This document shows, piece after piece, positions 45,760 to 56,934 of a stretch of DNA of 64,000 nt; position 1 is the first letter of the stretch, and the number at the start of each line of letters is the position of its first letter. The position numbers and the translations under genes were made by a program. Origin of the DNA: Diabrotica undecimpunctata (lineage: Eukaryota; Arthropoda; Insecta; Coleoptera; Chrysomelidae); assembly GCF_040954645.1 (NCBI RefSeq), contig NC_092804.1:38159753-38223752 (forward strand), given 5' to 3'. A model generated the notes under the pieces. It was given only the letters and a program-made list of their open reading frames with translations, was not told the origin of the DNA and ran no database searches.

Positions 45760-46600
45760 ACATCAACAATGGATGTCCGATTGTTACATGCCTCTTCAGG
45801 CCGGAATTACTATTTTGTCATTGCGTTCAATCTGCGGTGAAATTATTTTCGTTTTACTGAACTTTGAAGAAAATATATTGAGTAAAAATCACTTTTTTTC
45901 ACAAATTTGCCGTTTTTTTCCGACTAAACTAAACGACGTCTGTTCTCCTTGACCAAATCTTCAAACCTCACTTAAAACTGTACAATTAACTGCCACAATT
46001 CTACACATTTTCCCATGAAAAAAGGCGAAAAACGAAAAAACTACGAATTTGATGCTAAATTCGGACTCCAATAAAACTAAACACGCCTTTAACAGCGGCC
46101 GGCCTTACCGAGAGTGACTGGTGAGTAAATTCTTAAAAATCATTCCCTTAACTTGGTATACCCAAAACATATAAAAGGGAACGCACAATCTTATTTGAAA
46201 CGCAGAATATTAAGAGGCTTCGATTGAAGAAAAAATACTAAAGAATATGCGTCTGTGATATATTTAAACAAACTGTGAAATGTGCTTATATCAACTCGTC
46301 GACGCAAAAAGGATTGAACATACTTTTTCAGTATTTTAACATATACGAGGGGATTTCAATATATACCAAGGAATTTTAAAATGCTACAGTATTTGTTTTC
46401 TTTTTCTTTTATCGATGACGGAAAAAATTGAAATTGGGTGAGGGTGATCCGTTGTCAACCACCCTTTTTTCTTGTTAGAGGTAATAATGGGAGAAACCGT
46501 AATACGCACGCAATGTGCTATCTATGTTACACGAGCTAGTTGGAGGTAAGCAAGTGAGTATAATTGCAGATCGCATGTAGGATGCCTTAAACCTAGTAAT
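45760..46600. other. Unassigned spacer
   Basis: A GC patch at 46095-46130 (AGCGGCCGGCCTTACCGAGA) may belong to the same unit as the preceding hairpins. Otherwise it is AT-rich with no gene. Confidence 0.3.
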
Positions 46601-46605
46601 TATAT

Positions 46606-46745
46606 GGTGTTATATGGTGGTAGAACTAAGATTCAGTACACCCTAATAAGATAACAGTTACTTAATTTATAAATAGGTGTTATATGGTGGTAGAACTAAG
46701 ATTCAGTACACCCTAATAAGATAACAGTTACTTAATTTATAAATA
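46606..46745. repeat. Exact 70-bp tandem duplication
   Basis: The unit GGTGTTATATGGTGGTAGAA... (46606-46675) is repeated without visible change at 46676-46745. It contains AGTACACCCTAATAAG and GATAACAGTTAC and no ORF. The identity implies a recent duplication. Confidence 0.95.
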
Positions 46746-49305
46746 GGAGGAAATTATTAATTCATCCTCCCCATAAATGGAACAGGACTATCATTTTCAG
46801 ATGTTAAATGTCTCAAAGTTATCCTTAATAGGAATACTCCCCTCGTAAATATCGTAACCAAAAGAACAAGAGCTATTTGGAGGTGTCGTGGGCAAAACGT
46901 AAGGTCTGAAACCGATCTATATCAAATTCTTAGCACTTTTCGATGTCTTCTTTTTTATAGACATTTATTATTTGCTCTTTTCTAGAATCCGTTGGCATGT
47001 TTTTGGTCTCCCGAATATATTAAACCTTCTGATATTCGCGCCCACCAAAGTAACTAAAACGATGCCGCGTATCTCTAAAATACACGTCTTTACTTATAAT
47101 GTTTTGCTTCAAGCAATAATTGAAAATAACATTAATATATAATATGTATTTAAATCTACAGGGGGCCATAGTAAAAGATTGGTGCAGATAGGAAATCTTC
47201 AGAAGGTAAAAAATCTCTATATTTCTGTTGTAATAAGGTACTCAAGAACTCAAGTTAAATTTCAAATTTAATAATTTTAGCTTTAATTTATTTTAAGTAA
47301 TTTAAAAATAAAAAAATTATATACAATATTGTCATTGTATTCGTATAATTGAGTTTTAGATGAAGAATAAATTTCTTTAACCTTTTTCCTCTGAAATGCT
47401 TCATAAAGCAAAGAGTTTCTGTTTTCAATGTCGTCTTCGTACCCAGATTCTATAGCATTTTGTTCTGACTCAGAATCCCCTTCACATTCCTGGGTAACCT
47501 CCACTTTATCTGTCACTGTCATCTATAAAAAAAATTTATCACTTTAATCACTACATATAGTCATATTTCTAAGTGCTTCGACATCTGGATTATCGAATTT
47601 AAAATAATTTTTCTGATTCTTGTCAAAAAAGTACATTTTTGTAATCGTTGCATTAGGGAAGTGAAAGAAAGTTAAATTTACAATATACTTACTCGTAATA
47701 TCATTTGAATCAATAAAAGTATAAAAGCTTACATAAAAGGTCGCGCGTATATACCACATACGATATAGCTTATAACTACTTGAATACACTGAACTTAAGT
47801 GATAAATTTTAACAACGGATTAGTATTACTAAAACAAACAAATGGATAAAAGCACGAGCCACCACTCCCTCAAATTTAAAAATACAAGGGTGGAAATGTA
47901 CCATATACGCGCACCTATAGGAAGGTTAAGTTATTAAATCCATATCAGTTCTTCTACTCAGTTCCTAAATAACTTCTTATTTATTTCATCTGGAACTGAT
48001 TTTAGTTATTCCACTACTTCAGTGTATTCACCTATTGTCTCTCTTATTTTTGGTATTACGTTCATCTAAGATTTCTGCATCTAAAACTAAAAAATAATAC
48101 GACTGTTCTTTTAAAAATACCTTAAATACCATACGCGGTAAATAATTAGTTCCTGTGTGTTGATAAAATTGTTAAGAATCCGCATTTGCATAACGCGTTA
48201 CACAAGTTACCCATTCCGTAGCATTTGACGGCGTACACCATTTGGTAATACTTAAAATTTACACATCTGAGATAAAATCCTGCTAGTACAGCTAAATACT
48301 AATGTAAATTTATTTAAGTACTGGTTACAGGAGGTGAGAAAACGGTTTCACAATACTTGAACCGTGTCGGTCGTTCCGAACAAAACGTATAACATATATC
48401 TTCCAAAATTTAATTTATGTTTCATGTCCGGATGATTTGTGGGCGAGCATCGCATCTCTGTACTCTATCTCTTTCTTTCGCTGGATTGTTGTCTTTGAGT
48501 CTTTTTGTTTTGTTGGTAGCGTCGAACCCGCTTTAAGAGCAGTGACGGTCTAAACTTAAAATATTTCATACTTTTTTTTAAACAAATCGTTGGGGGTAAT
48601 AATCATAAAACAACTCGCCGCTAACTAACAAATAAGCAAAAGCATGGATAAAAAATCGAAAAAAAAATTATATTAGGTTATCATGTCCCAATTTTAATAT
48701 TATTAATTAATTGAATAGTGTTTTTTTTTTCTTTTAAGATATTAGGGTGTTTTGAGAGACAAATTAACTAGTTCCTTCAGTATTTTGACAATAGATATCC
48801 TGATTCGACTAGGCTATGAGATTTAAATATTTTAGACTGGTATTCACTTTATTTCTTAATAATGGCATTTATTATCTGATATTTTCATTTCTAACAGAGT
48901 ATTTAACGTCGAATACTATCATCCTCTTAGATCTATTCCAAGCTTTTATTTAAGTCTTGCATGAAAATTTAAATTACAAACTTAATTTGTTTATTTACAC
49001 AGTACTCAGATATCTCAAAATCATACATTTCGGCGTATACGCCTCATACAATTTGAGGCGTATTAGAGCTAGAGTCTCACAATGTATTAGGTCCCTTTCA
49101 TTACGAGCCCCCTCCCATATTAGTTGGCCCAACGTTATATTGATAAGAAAATTAAATTTTAGAGAACAAAAATATACAACAACATTTTTGAATTTCCTAA
49201 TTATAGAAAATATTTTATAACACAATGAAAACTATTGAAACAGAATAATAATAAATTAAAAAAAAAAACGGATAGAATATGTAAAAAATGTGAAAGTTTA
49301 CCACT
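46746..49305. other. Unassigned stretch with two minus-strand ORFs
   Basis: ORF 47283-47522 is acidic (ECEGDSESEQNAIESGYEDD) and is preceded on its strand by a TTTTTTTTATAG acceptor-like tract. ORF 47544-47789 ends upstream of it and contains an internal GTAAGT donor-like site. Joining these sites gives a stop within a few codons, so I do not call a spliced gene. The rest is AT-rich. A run at 49020-49060 has CGTATACGCCTCATACAATT with GAGGCGTATTAG, a short imperfect hairpin. Confidence 0.3.
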
Positions 49306-49309
49306 GAGT

Positions 49310-50127
49310 TACATCTTCTTAATTTTTAATGACATCCACAGTTCTTTGAGGCATCGTTTTTACTAAGTTCTGACAAAATTCTAATGTAAACAAATCCCAT
49401 ATTTCTTGCAATTTTTCCTTCAGTTCGTTGACGGACCTGGCAGGATGTTTTCTCAAAGCTTTTTTGTCTTCAATCTATTTTAAACTCTTTTTTGAGGTAT
49501 GACAACCTGCCCCGTCTTGTTGGACGACAAAATCTTCCGCTGATGTTAAACGGTGTTCCATAATCGGTAAAACAGAATCTTCTAAAATATTTGTCCGTGT
49601 TTACAATCCCATCGATAAAATGTAACTTTCCCATACCTCTAGACGACATGCTGCCCAGATCACGACAGATGCAAGAAATTTAACTTTTCTCTTCAGACAG
49701 TCGGAATAGAAATTTTCATTTTTCATGCGAATGACGCGACTCCTACTGTCTCACAACATACACTTCAAATCTGGACTCATCACTCCATTGTTATGAATCC
49801 CATTGTGACTGAATCCAATCTTTATGTTCTTTTGACCATCTTAGTCTATTTTTCTTTTGTTGTAATGTTAAAAGTTGATTTTTCTTAGCCTAAAATAAAA
49901 TGAAATTTATTAAAAACAATTAGTACTAATTTTTTCAACTATAAAACTTACTTTGTAAGTACCAAAACATAATTTTTGGGCCTCTCGGTGACATATTGAT
50001 CTAGAAACGTGTCTTTCAATAACGTCACTCCATAAAACGCTTAATTCCATATAATTTGCTCGTCGATTTTGCACTATAATGCGTTTTAATGCCCTTCGAT
50101 CTGCTTCGTTTATTTTGCGATGCGGCT
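49310..50127 (-). pseudogene. Tc1-like transposase with a 62-nt intron, core deleted
   Basis: The minus strand starts PHRKINEADRRALKRIIVQN and reaches CHREAQKLCFGTYK. A GT-AG intron (49890-49951) with a TACTAAT branch-like motif interrupts it; exon 2 begins in frame as AKKNQLLTLQQKKNRLRWSK. Next come QWSDESRFEVY (first catalytic D), VGKLHFIDGIVNTDKY-like residues, SAEDFVVQQDGAGCHTSKKS (second D), and EKLQEIWDLF-like C-terminal residues. The SPDLNPIE segment with the third acidic residue is missing. Stops and frameshifts occur. TIRs were not identified. Confidence 0.8.
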
Positions 50128-50320
50128 AAGCCCTGAAGGACGCCGACCGCGAGGACGACCTAAGATGTGCTGGCTCTATAGACTAAACATAGACATGAAG
50201 ACCGTCAATGCTACTCCAGATGACACACTGGATCAAACCAGGTGAAGAGGACCGATCAAAGCAGCGGACCCTGCAATAATGCGGGACTAACGCTGGGAGG
50301 ATCATAATGATTCTACAGTC
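50128..50320 (+). pseudogene. Non-LTR pol tail fragment
   Basis: The plus strand encodes LSPEGRRPRGRPKMCWLYRL, then NIDMKTVNATPDDTLDQTR and ADPAIMRD before stops. It matches pol tails of the form GxRPRGxPKxRWLDxLxxDMKxVxxxPxxALDRxxWR...ADPAxxRD. It begins directly where the Tc1-like transposase ends, so one may have inserted into the other; no TSD was confirmed. Confidence 0.65.
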
Positions 50321-50459
50321 TGCTAAAGTTTCAAGCTTCTTATGTTGGTTGCCTGTATCTAAGCGCAAACGTTTTGGCACCCCATACTTTTCTCTATAAG
50401 GCTTTTTAGGAATTATAATTGATCTTTCTCAATCACTTTTACGAATATCATATATCATA

Positions 50460-50953
50460 TATATATATCAAGTTCTTGGCTATTCTTTTTACTAAAAGTT
50501 GTTTTAGGCAAAACAGATTGTCAGTACAAGACTTTCCTGCACGGAAACAACTTTGCTTCTCTTCATCCGTAACTTACTTCTCTATTCTTTCTTTTATAGT
50601 TTTATCGTAAATTCTAGACACAGAGTTTATTACACATAAACATCTATAGTTGCAGCACTTTCTTCTATCACATTTTTTATGAATGTTTGATACGTCGTTT
50701 CTGATACTGAAAATCATCCACAATTTCTTTCTGAAAATAATGACCAGTATTTCCAGCCAGAGACATCTTTTATAGAAACAAAAACTCAGTAACACCAACT
50801 AAGTGAAGAAAATCCTAATGACAATGAAAAATGGACGAGCTTCTGGACCTACATGTCTCCCCATTGAACTTTGAAAGTATTAACCGGATGACTCGTTACT
50901 ACAACTACTCACTTTTCTGTTAATTTGCTTTTTAAGAGGTGATGGATGGTGAC
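50460..50953 (-). pseudogene. RT relic with inverted 5' segment
   Basis: The minus strand from 50700 down reads SNIHKKCDRRKCCNYRCLCV, SVSRIYDKTIKERIEK and FRAGKSCTDNLFCLKQLL (PxxKKGDRxxCxNYRGI...GKS-TDxLF). From 50712 to 50953 the preceding RT part is present but on the plus strand: MTMKNGRASGPTCLPIEL. The first part is thus inverted relative to the rest. This inverted arm pairs with 51846-52062. The arrangement could arise by twin priming during insertion. All parts are mutated. Confidence 0.65.
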
Positions 50954-51830
50954 ATTATTTATACCTCGTTTAGGAAGGGCACCCCTTTAGGCTTGGGAAC
51001 GGCTCTTTCGATTAAGTATTTTTGGCTTGCAGATTGTTAAAATCTGCGATATCTTATTGGCCTCGCTTCTAGGGTGTTGAAATACTCATCAAGAAGTTCG
51101 TTTCCAGCCTCGTCTTCGTCTCCATTGAGAAGTTTGGCCAGGAGGAGGGAACTTTCTTAGCGGTGTGTCTGATGAGTATGTGTCCTAGGCGGTGGCCAGA
51201 TGTTTTAAGGATCTCCTTTGCTCTGGTATTGGAGCTTTTTTACGGTGCGAAAGACACATCTCTTGCCGAGATTTCGGATTCTGCTCTCTATGGTGGGTAT
51301 GTTTGCCAGTTGGTGGATTAATGCTGACGGATAATCAGCACGCTTTCTCAAGATCTTGCGTTCGGTGGCCATGATGGCGTTTATTTGACGGTTGTTCAGT
51401 GAGGAGTAAAGAACAGCCCTGTATTCAAGAATCGGTCTGATGTAGGTTTTGTAGGTATGCAGGAGAGTCTTGCTCTGTGTACCCCAAGATTTGCCTGATA
51501 GGCTACCAGGAGTCTAGCGCTTCTTCTCACTCTGTTTAGGGTGAGATTTAGTTCAGTATCCCACTTGAGGTTCCTCTGAAATTGAACTCCCAAGTAGGTG
51601 CACTAACTTTGAAACGGGAGTCTGCCTCCATAGAGCTCTATCACGTTGCCCTCATCTTCAAACCGAGAAGTTCTCGGATACCTGAAGAGGATAGATTGTG
51701 TCTTGGTTGGGTTGAGAGTGACTCTCCATTTGTTGCAGCATTTGATAATTTTGTTAAGTTGGGCCTGATATCTGCTGAATACAGAGTTCACTTGAAACGT
51801 GAAACAATGGAACATTCGGATGACAGTTCT
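50954..51830 (-). pseudogene. Jockey-like RT C-terminal relic
   Basis: The minus strand encodes NKWRVTLNPTKTQSILFRYP, a YLGVQFQRNLKWDTELNLTL segment and NRVRRSARLLVAYQANLGVH. Degraded residues RAESEISARDV and an LLDEYFNTLE-like segment follow in other frames. It is the same family as at 18.9 kb. It sits between two inverted copies of an RT N-terminal segment and probably inserted there. Confidence 0.8.
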
Positions 51831-52062
51831 CCTCCTCTCAAAAAGCAATTAAATACAAAAGCGAGTAGTTGTAGTAGCGAGTCCGGTCAATACTTTAAAA
51901 GTTCAATGACGAGACCTGTAGGTCCAGAACCTCGTTCATTTTTCATTCTCATTAAGATTTTCTGCACTTCAGTTGGTGTTACTGAGTTTTCTTCTATAAA
52001 AGATGCCTCTGACTGGAAATACTGGCCATTATTTTCAAAAGGAAATTGTGAATAATCTTCAG
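51800..52062 (-). pseudogene. RT domain N-terminal relic (inverted-repeat arm)
   Basis: The minus strand reads NNGQYFQSEASFIEENSVTP, TEVQKILMRMKNERGSGPTG, LVIELLKY, a stop, and LLQLLAFVFNCFLRGGELSS, the opening of an RT domain (K-GKAxGPDGI-xELLK). About 80 percent of the bases match the inverted copy at 50712-50953. Confidence 0.75.
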
Positions 52063-52227
52063 TCAATAGATTTTAGTAATAAACTTTCCAATATTTTCTT
52101 CGTCTTAGTAATTTTATTGTTCTCCATGATTCGCTTGTTCTGCTAAAGCCCAAGTTCTGCTCTATTTTTTTACACTTATTATTTCTAATTTATGATTTAT
52201 ATTAAGTTATTATCCATATTAAGTTAT

Positions 52228-52640
52228 GATCCATATTGTTATACGGCATGGAAACATGGACGTTAAGAGTACCGTCTATTAATAATTTGCAGGCCTTCGA
52301 AATGTGGACGTTGCGAAAAATGTTCCGCATACCATGGACAGATAGGCTGAGAAACGAGGAAGTCTTAAGAAAGGCAAATACTGAGAGAGAACTACTCTAT
52401 TTGATCAAGGTACGGAAAATTTGATACCTCGGCCATATTCTGAGAGGAAAAAAATACGCAATCCCTCAACTAATCATCCAGGGAAAGATTGAAGGCAAGA
52501 GAGGAATAGGTCGCAAACAAATGTCGTGGCTATGGAACATAAAGAACTGGACATGGATCTTTTGCATGCCGCAAAAGACAGACGTCTGGCCGTAAGATAA
52601 TTCGCCAACGCACTATAGGTGCACGGCACTATAAGAAGGA
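52228..52640 (+). pseudogene. Non-LTR RT C-terminal relic, GGCACT/AAGAAG-ended
   Basis: LLYGMETWTLRVPSINNLQA, FEMWTLRKMFRIPWTDRLRN and EEVLRKANTERELLYLIK are in one frame. After a stop, YLGHILRGKKYAIPQLIIQG, KIEGKRGIGRKQMSWLWNIK follow. This is the family seen at 3.1 and 34.8 kb. The 3' end GGTGCACGGCACTATAAGAAGGAG is its terminus. ATTAAGTTAT occurs before (52218-52227) and after (52645-52654), a probable TSD, though a second left copy at 52201-52210 blurs it. Confidence 0.88.
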
Positions 52641-52659
52641 GAAGATTAAGTTATTATAA

Positions 52660-54175
52660 CGTTTGGTTTTTGTAGGCCGTGGTTTGGAATCATTTCATTC
52701 TGATATTTGGCCTGCATCTGCGGCAAATACTAATATTTTATTCTTGAAAAAACATTTAGTACCTAAGTGAGTAACCATCTCATTGTTAATATTATATGCC
52801 TCGCGGCTGAAAGGGCTCACAGATGTTACGTATATCTTTTATGTTGTTTTCTAACTATGCGCGGACAATTTCCGTTTTGCGTTTAAGCCTACCCTGTATT
52901 AGTAGTAGGGCCCAACGTAACATCTTGCGTTTCTTAATTATTTCAATTTTGATAAAAGCCGGTAAGATTTTTATTTTTCAGACACGGTTTATATAGGTTA
53001 TGCTTAATATTCTAAGTAATATAATTTGCAATTTGATAATACGAATTGTTGTGAACAGTTGTGAAAAAATTACAAAAATGGTGTAACAAATTATAAAAGG
53101 TTATTAAGTTGATTGTTTAAAGGAGACTTTAGGAGAAACAACTTCTTCAAATCGGAAGAAGGGACGAGCGTATTAAGAATGAACCGGGGCCCAATATGAC
53201 ATACACTTTTGAAAATGGTAAAGCCTAAAACTAGTAAAAGACAAAACATATTGAAAAAAAGAAACTAAAATAAAAGTGTGTGTGTAAAAAATAAACCAGT
53301 GTGATATCGGCAAGACAAAGAGGTAGTTAATGGAAAGAAAAAAATATATACAGAAGTATGAAGATATATTCTGATGTATAAAAACTTTGAGAAGGCCTAT
53401 GTCGTATTGTGGACTCAAAAAGAGGCTGCAGGATGACGATGATAATGAAAATATAATTATGAAGTGAATTTCATAAAAAGACTTATTATAAATTCCCAAT
53501 CAACAGTTTTTAGAGCTAAATATTTCTAGGAGGTTTTTCTATTCAACTTATTCAGTTAGGTATATATTCACAGTCTAATTAGTAAAATAGCAGTATATGT
53601 CACTGACCTCTTGGCACCTGTCCAGCACCTTCATCGGTTCAACAAACACGAATTTTTAGGTTTATCTTTAGAAAACTTTCGCACATTTTTTTTATCTGCA
53701 ATTTCGTGTTTCTGCTGCGAATATTGTAGACATTTTTATGTCCATGTCCTTATTGGTCCCAAACTAATGAAACAATTTTAACAGCTAGGTACAATTTTAT
53801 CTTCTTTTCGAAACATAAATTTCAATCTTAATGGTCGCCAGAATTTAAACAACTTAATTTTATTGGAAGAGTTTTCCACGAACAGTTTTAAAGGAACACA
53901 TTTAAATAATCACTAAGAGGTATAATAAAAGTTTCCAATTTATAAGATAAGTACGAATCTACATTTTGGATTTAGTGGGATAGAAACAACTATTTTATTC
54001 CTTGAAAAATAAAAAAAAAATCTACAACAAAATTAAAAATGAGTACATATGTTGGAAATCGTACCTATCCAATAAAATTATGAGTTTATTAAAAAATAAA
54101 AAAAGGTTCTTTGGTTTAAAGGATGGAAAGGATGATTTTACTGGAAACATTGTCTCCCTCCACCAAGCACGTATC
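52660..54175. other. Mostly unassigned; weak RT scrap at 53320-53440
   Basis: YKNFEKAYVVLW on the plus strand near 53380 resembles FIDFEKAYDRVW but is isolated. The rest is AT-rich, with no ORF I trust. Confidence 0.3.
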
Positions 54176-54179
54176 ATCA

Positions 54180-54470
54180 TGAAATGTCGTTTTCGATATT
54201 ATTATGGTATCTTGTCTTGGACATTTACCTTATCCGCCTAATAAATCCATCAAGGAGATTCTTATTGGGTCATTTTTTTCCAGTCGCATTACATATATAT
54301 TACCCATCTCAGAAGTCCAATTTTGATGTCTTTGACGATATCTGATTGCTGGTATATTCTGTACAGTTCGAAGTTAAATACACATTGTCATTCACCCCTT
54401 CATATATGGTCTTCAGTAAACGTCTTAACATATATTTTAAGTAATGTTTGTTATGAGTCTAAGTGTCTGA
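54180..54470 (-). pseudogene. Non-LTR pol tail relic
   Basis: The nucleotide sequence parallels the copy at 58040-58310 over about 250 bases (shared words include GACGATATCTGATT, TATTGGGTCATTTTT and ATCAAGGAGA). In that copy the minus-strand product is a pol tail. This one is more decayed and has lost an open frame. Confidence 0.6.
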
Positions 54471-54586
54471 GCCGAATATAAGCAAGTAAGCATGCCAGCA
54501 ATAGAATCTAATCTAGCCTATTAGATATGCACACCCATATACATATAATATAAATAGACTGATAGCTGCAATACATGCCCATTCTC

Positions 54587-54721
54587 CCAGTACGACAGAA
54601 AACTGACGCAAAGCAGTCCCAGTACCTAAATCACTAACGAGAAGGTCACGTGGTCGATAAACCCGGCACATTACAAAGAGATGCAGGGACTGCTTTGCGT
54701 CAGTTTTCTCTGTCGTACTGG
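54587..54721. repeat. 34-bp inverted repeat with 65-nt loop
   Basis: CCAGTACGACAGAAAACTGA... (54587-54620) pairs with ...CAGTTTTCTCTGTCGTACTGG (54686-54721), with a 2-nt insertion in the right arm as the only visible difference. The loop contains no ORF. It could be a small foldback element. The flanks at 54730-54990 are unassigned. Confidence 0.9.
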
Positions 54722-54989
54722 TGGAACGTGACTATTTGGCAGCAGTCAGTCCATTTGTATCATATGTTTATGTGCACACCCCTTACAAAATTACATATAG
54801 GTATTTGAATTGGTGAAGTGGTTCCTGATCTACTCGGTTCAATCCACCTCACTCCAATGCTACATATCATCCTCCACCCACCTATAGCATGCTGTAGCTA
54901 CAGAGGCTACAAAACGACAAAATGCTTGTCACATGTGAGTTCTGCATGAGACACTATAATCCTGCTATCATCTTAAATTGACATACCAT

Positions 54990-56870
54990 CATTGCGGTTT
55001 TGCCTGTCCGGATCCAGTTCGGCGACTCGTTGCTCGAGAGTTTGGACCCCTCCGTCCCGTTTCTTGTTATTATTATTCTTCTTTTTCTTTTTATGTATTT
55101 AGACATGATTGGCAGTTTTTCATTGTGCCTGCAATTAGTTGTCGTTCCATCGTTTTCAAGGTCTTCCTACTGATCGTATTCCTATTGGACAATCGTCTCC
55201 CACCACCTTTACTACTTCATTTGTTGGCATTCGGTTTATATGCTCTTTCCATTCTACTCTTCTATTTCTTATCCAGTCCTTGATGTTATTCACCTTGCAT
55301 CTGCGTCATTTATCTATACTTCTAGCTTTGCCCCATATTGTCTTACCATACATTTTTTTAAGAGTTTTCATTTCTGCTGTTTCTAACATTCTTTTGTCCT
55401 CTCTGTGTCAGGTCGTGTTTCTACCGCGTGTGTCATTATTGGTCTGTTGAATGTTTTGTAAATTATTAAACTTTTTATAAAATTTGTAAACTATTAAAAA
55501 GCTTATAGTGTGGTGCCTAGATATTTAAACTCCATCACTGGTTCTATTATCTCACCTTCCAGCTCCAATTTACATCTTAGTAAATTTGCTGATATAATCA
55601 TGTATTTTGTGTTTTTTTGGGGAAATTGACATTGGAAATTGGCATTGGTTAAATTTACTGGCGGTTATATTAAATTTATGCAACATCCATTGTAAATCAT
55701 TTTCACTTTGAGAAGGTAATATTTCGTCGTCTGCATTGCAGATTATTTTAAGTTATTTTTCTCCCATTTGGTATCCTTTTTTAGTTCTTACTTTTTTTTA
55801 ATATTTCATTTACGATCAGGTTAAATAATAAAAGAGGAGTCAGGGCATCTCTTTGTCTTATCCCATTGTCAATTTCAATTGAGTCAGTCAGTTCTTCTAC
55901 TTTTACTTTTATTTTGTTGTTTTGGTAGATATTTTCGATTGTTTTGATTATTCTAGAGGTATCTCTGTTGCGTACAGTAAGTGGATATCTTCCTTTAATT
56001 TGACCCGGTTGTTGTTTTTCTGCTAGTGTTATAATTTCATTCAGTTTATTTGTTATCACTGTGGTTGTTAATTTTAGTGTTGTGTTTAATAATTTAATTC
56101 TCCTGTAAATTTCCAGGTTCGATTTGTCTATCTTTTTGAAGAGAGGTATTAGGATGCTTGATCTCCATTTTTGAGGAATCCTCTTTTATTATATTATTTT
56201 TTGGATTAGTTTTAATAGTTGTTTGGTCAGATCTGGTCCTCCGTACTTCTACTAGGATTTCGTTCGGTATTCTGTCCTCTACTGGTGATTTTTTATTTTT
56301 TAATTACCTTAATGCTTTCTTAACCTCTTCCTCCTTAATATTTATTTTTTCGTTTGTCGTTATCCTGGTGATGACAAAGTAGTTCGTTGTCACCTTTTGC
56401 AAATATGGATCGAAAGTAGTCTGCCCATGTGTTCCGTTTTCATTAGTTGTCCTCTGATTATTCTCCATAGTTCTTTTTGTGTTCTATAGAAGTCGTGTTC
56501 CATGGGGTCTTCTTTTTTGATATGTTAGTGTTTGTTACCTTCCTCTCTCTCTAAGTGATTCTGTTGCTGCATTAATTGTTATTTTTGAGCTTTTTCCAGC
56601 ATTCTTCGATGTTATCGTTTTCTAATATTTCATTCCCAGCAATCTTCTCTGATATTCTTTTTCAGTATAAGCATTCCGGGGATTCCGTATGCAATTCTTC
56701 GAATCTGATTTTTGTTTGTATTGCCGATGCTCTCTTGGATGTGGCGCCAATACAAACGCTATGGTCGCTAATAACATCTACTGAGTTGAGACATCTTACG
56801 TCGATTGTTTGTATGTGTTTATCAGTGTAATAACACCTCCTAATATATAATATATTTTTTGAATGTTCCG
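54990..56870 (-). pseudogene. Long non-LTR pol relic (endonuclease end to C-terminus)
   Basis: Read on the minus strand from 56870: DVRCLNSVDVISDHSVCIG (endonuclease SDH motif), KINIKEEEVKKALR and NKKSPVEDRIPNEIL (start of RT), then LEIYRRIKLLNTTLKL and IDNGIRQRDALTPLLLFNLI. Further down are ICNADDEILPSQSENDLQWM (YADD altered to NADD), LETAEMKTLKKMYGKTIW, RNRRVEWKEHINRMPTNEV and CPIGIRSVGRPLK. The tail matches the family at 1.0 and 57 kb. This is the longest single pol relic here, but it is full of frame breaks. Confidence 0.85.
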
Positions 56871-56934
56871 AATAAATCTAGAGACAGATAAACTAAATTA
56901 GGGGTCCAGTCGATATAGCTTTTTTAATTATTTA

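Noticed and set aside
47283..47789. Two-exon acidic gene with GTAAGT donor and TTTTTTTTATAG acceptor
   Set aside because: Joining the sites puts a stop codon within a few residues of the junction; other phases lack support.
53320..53440. RT fragment with FEKAY motif
   Set aside because: A single short motif without neighbours is too weak to call.
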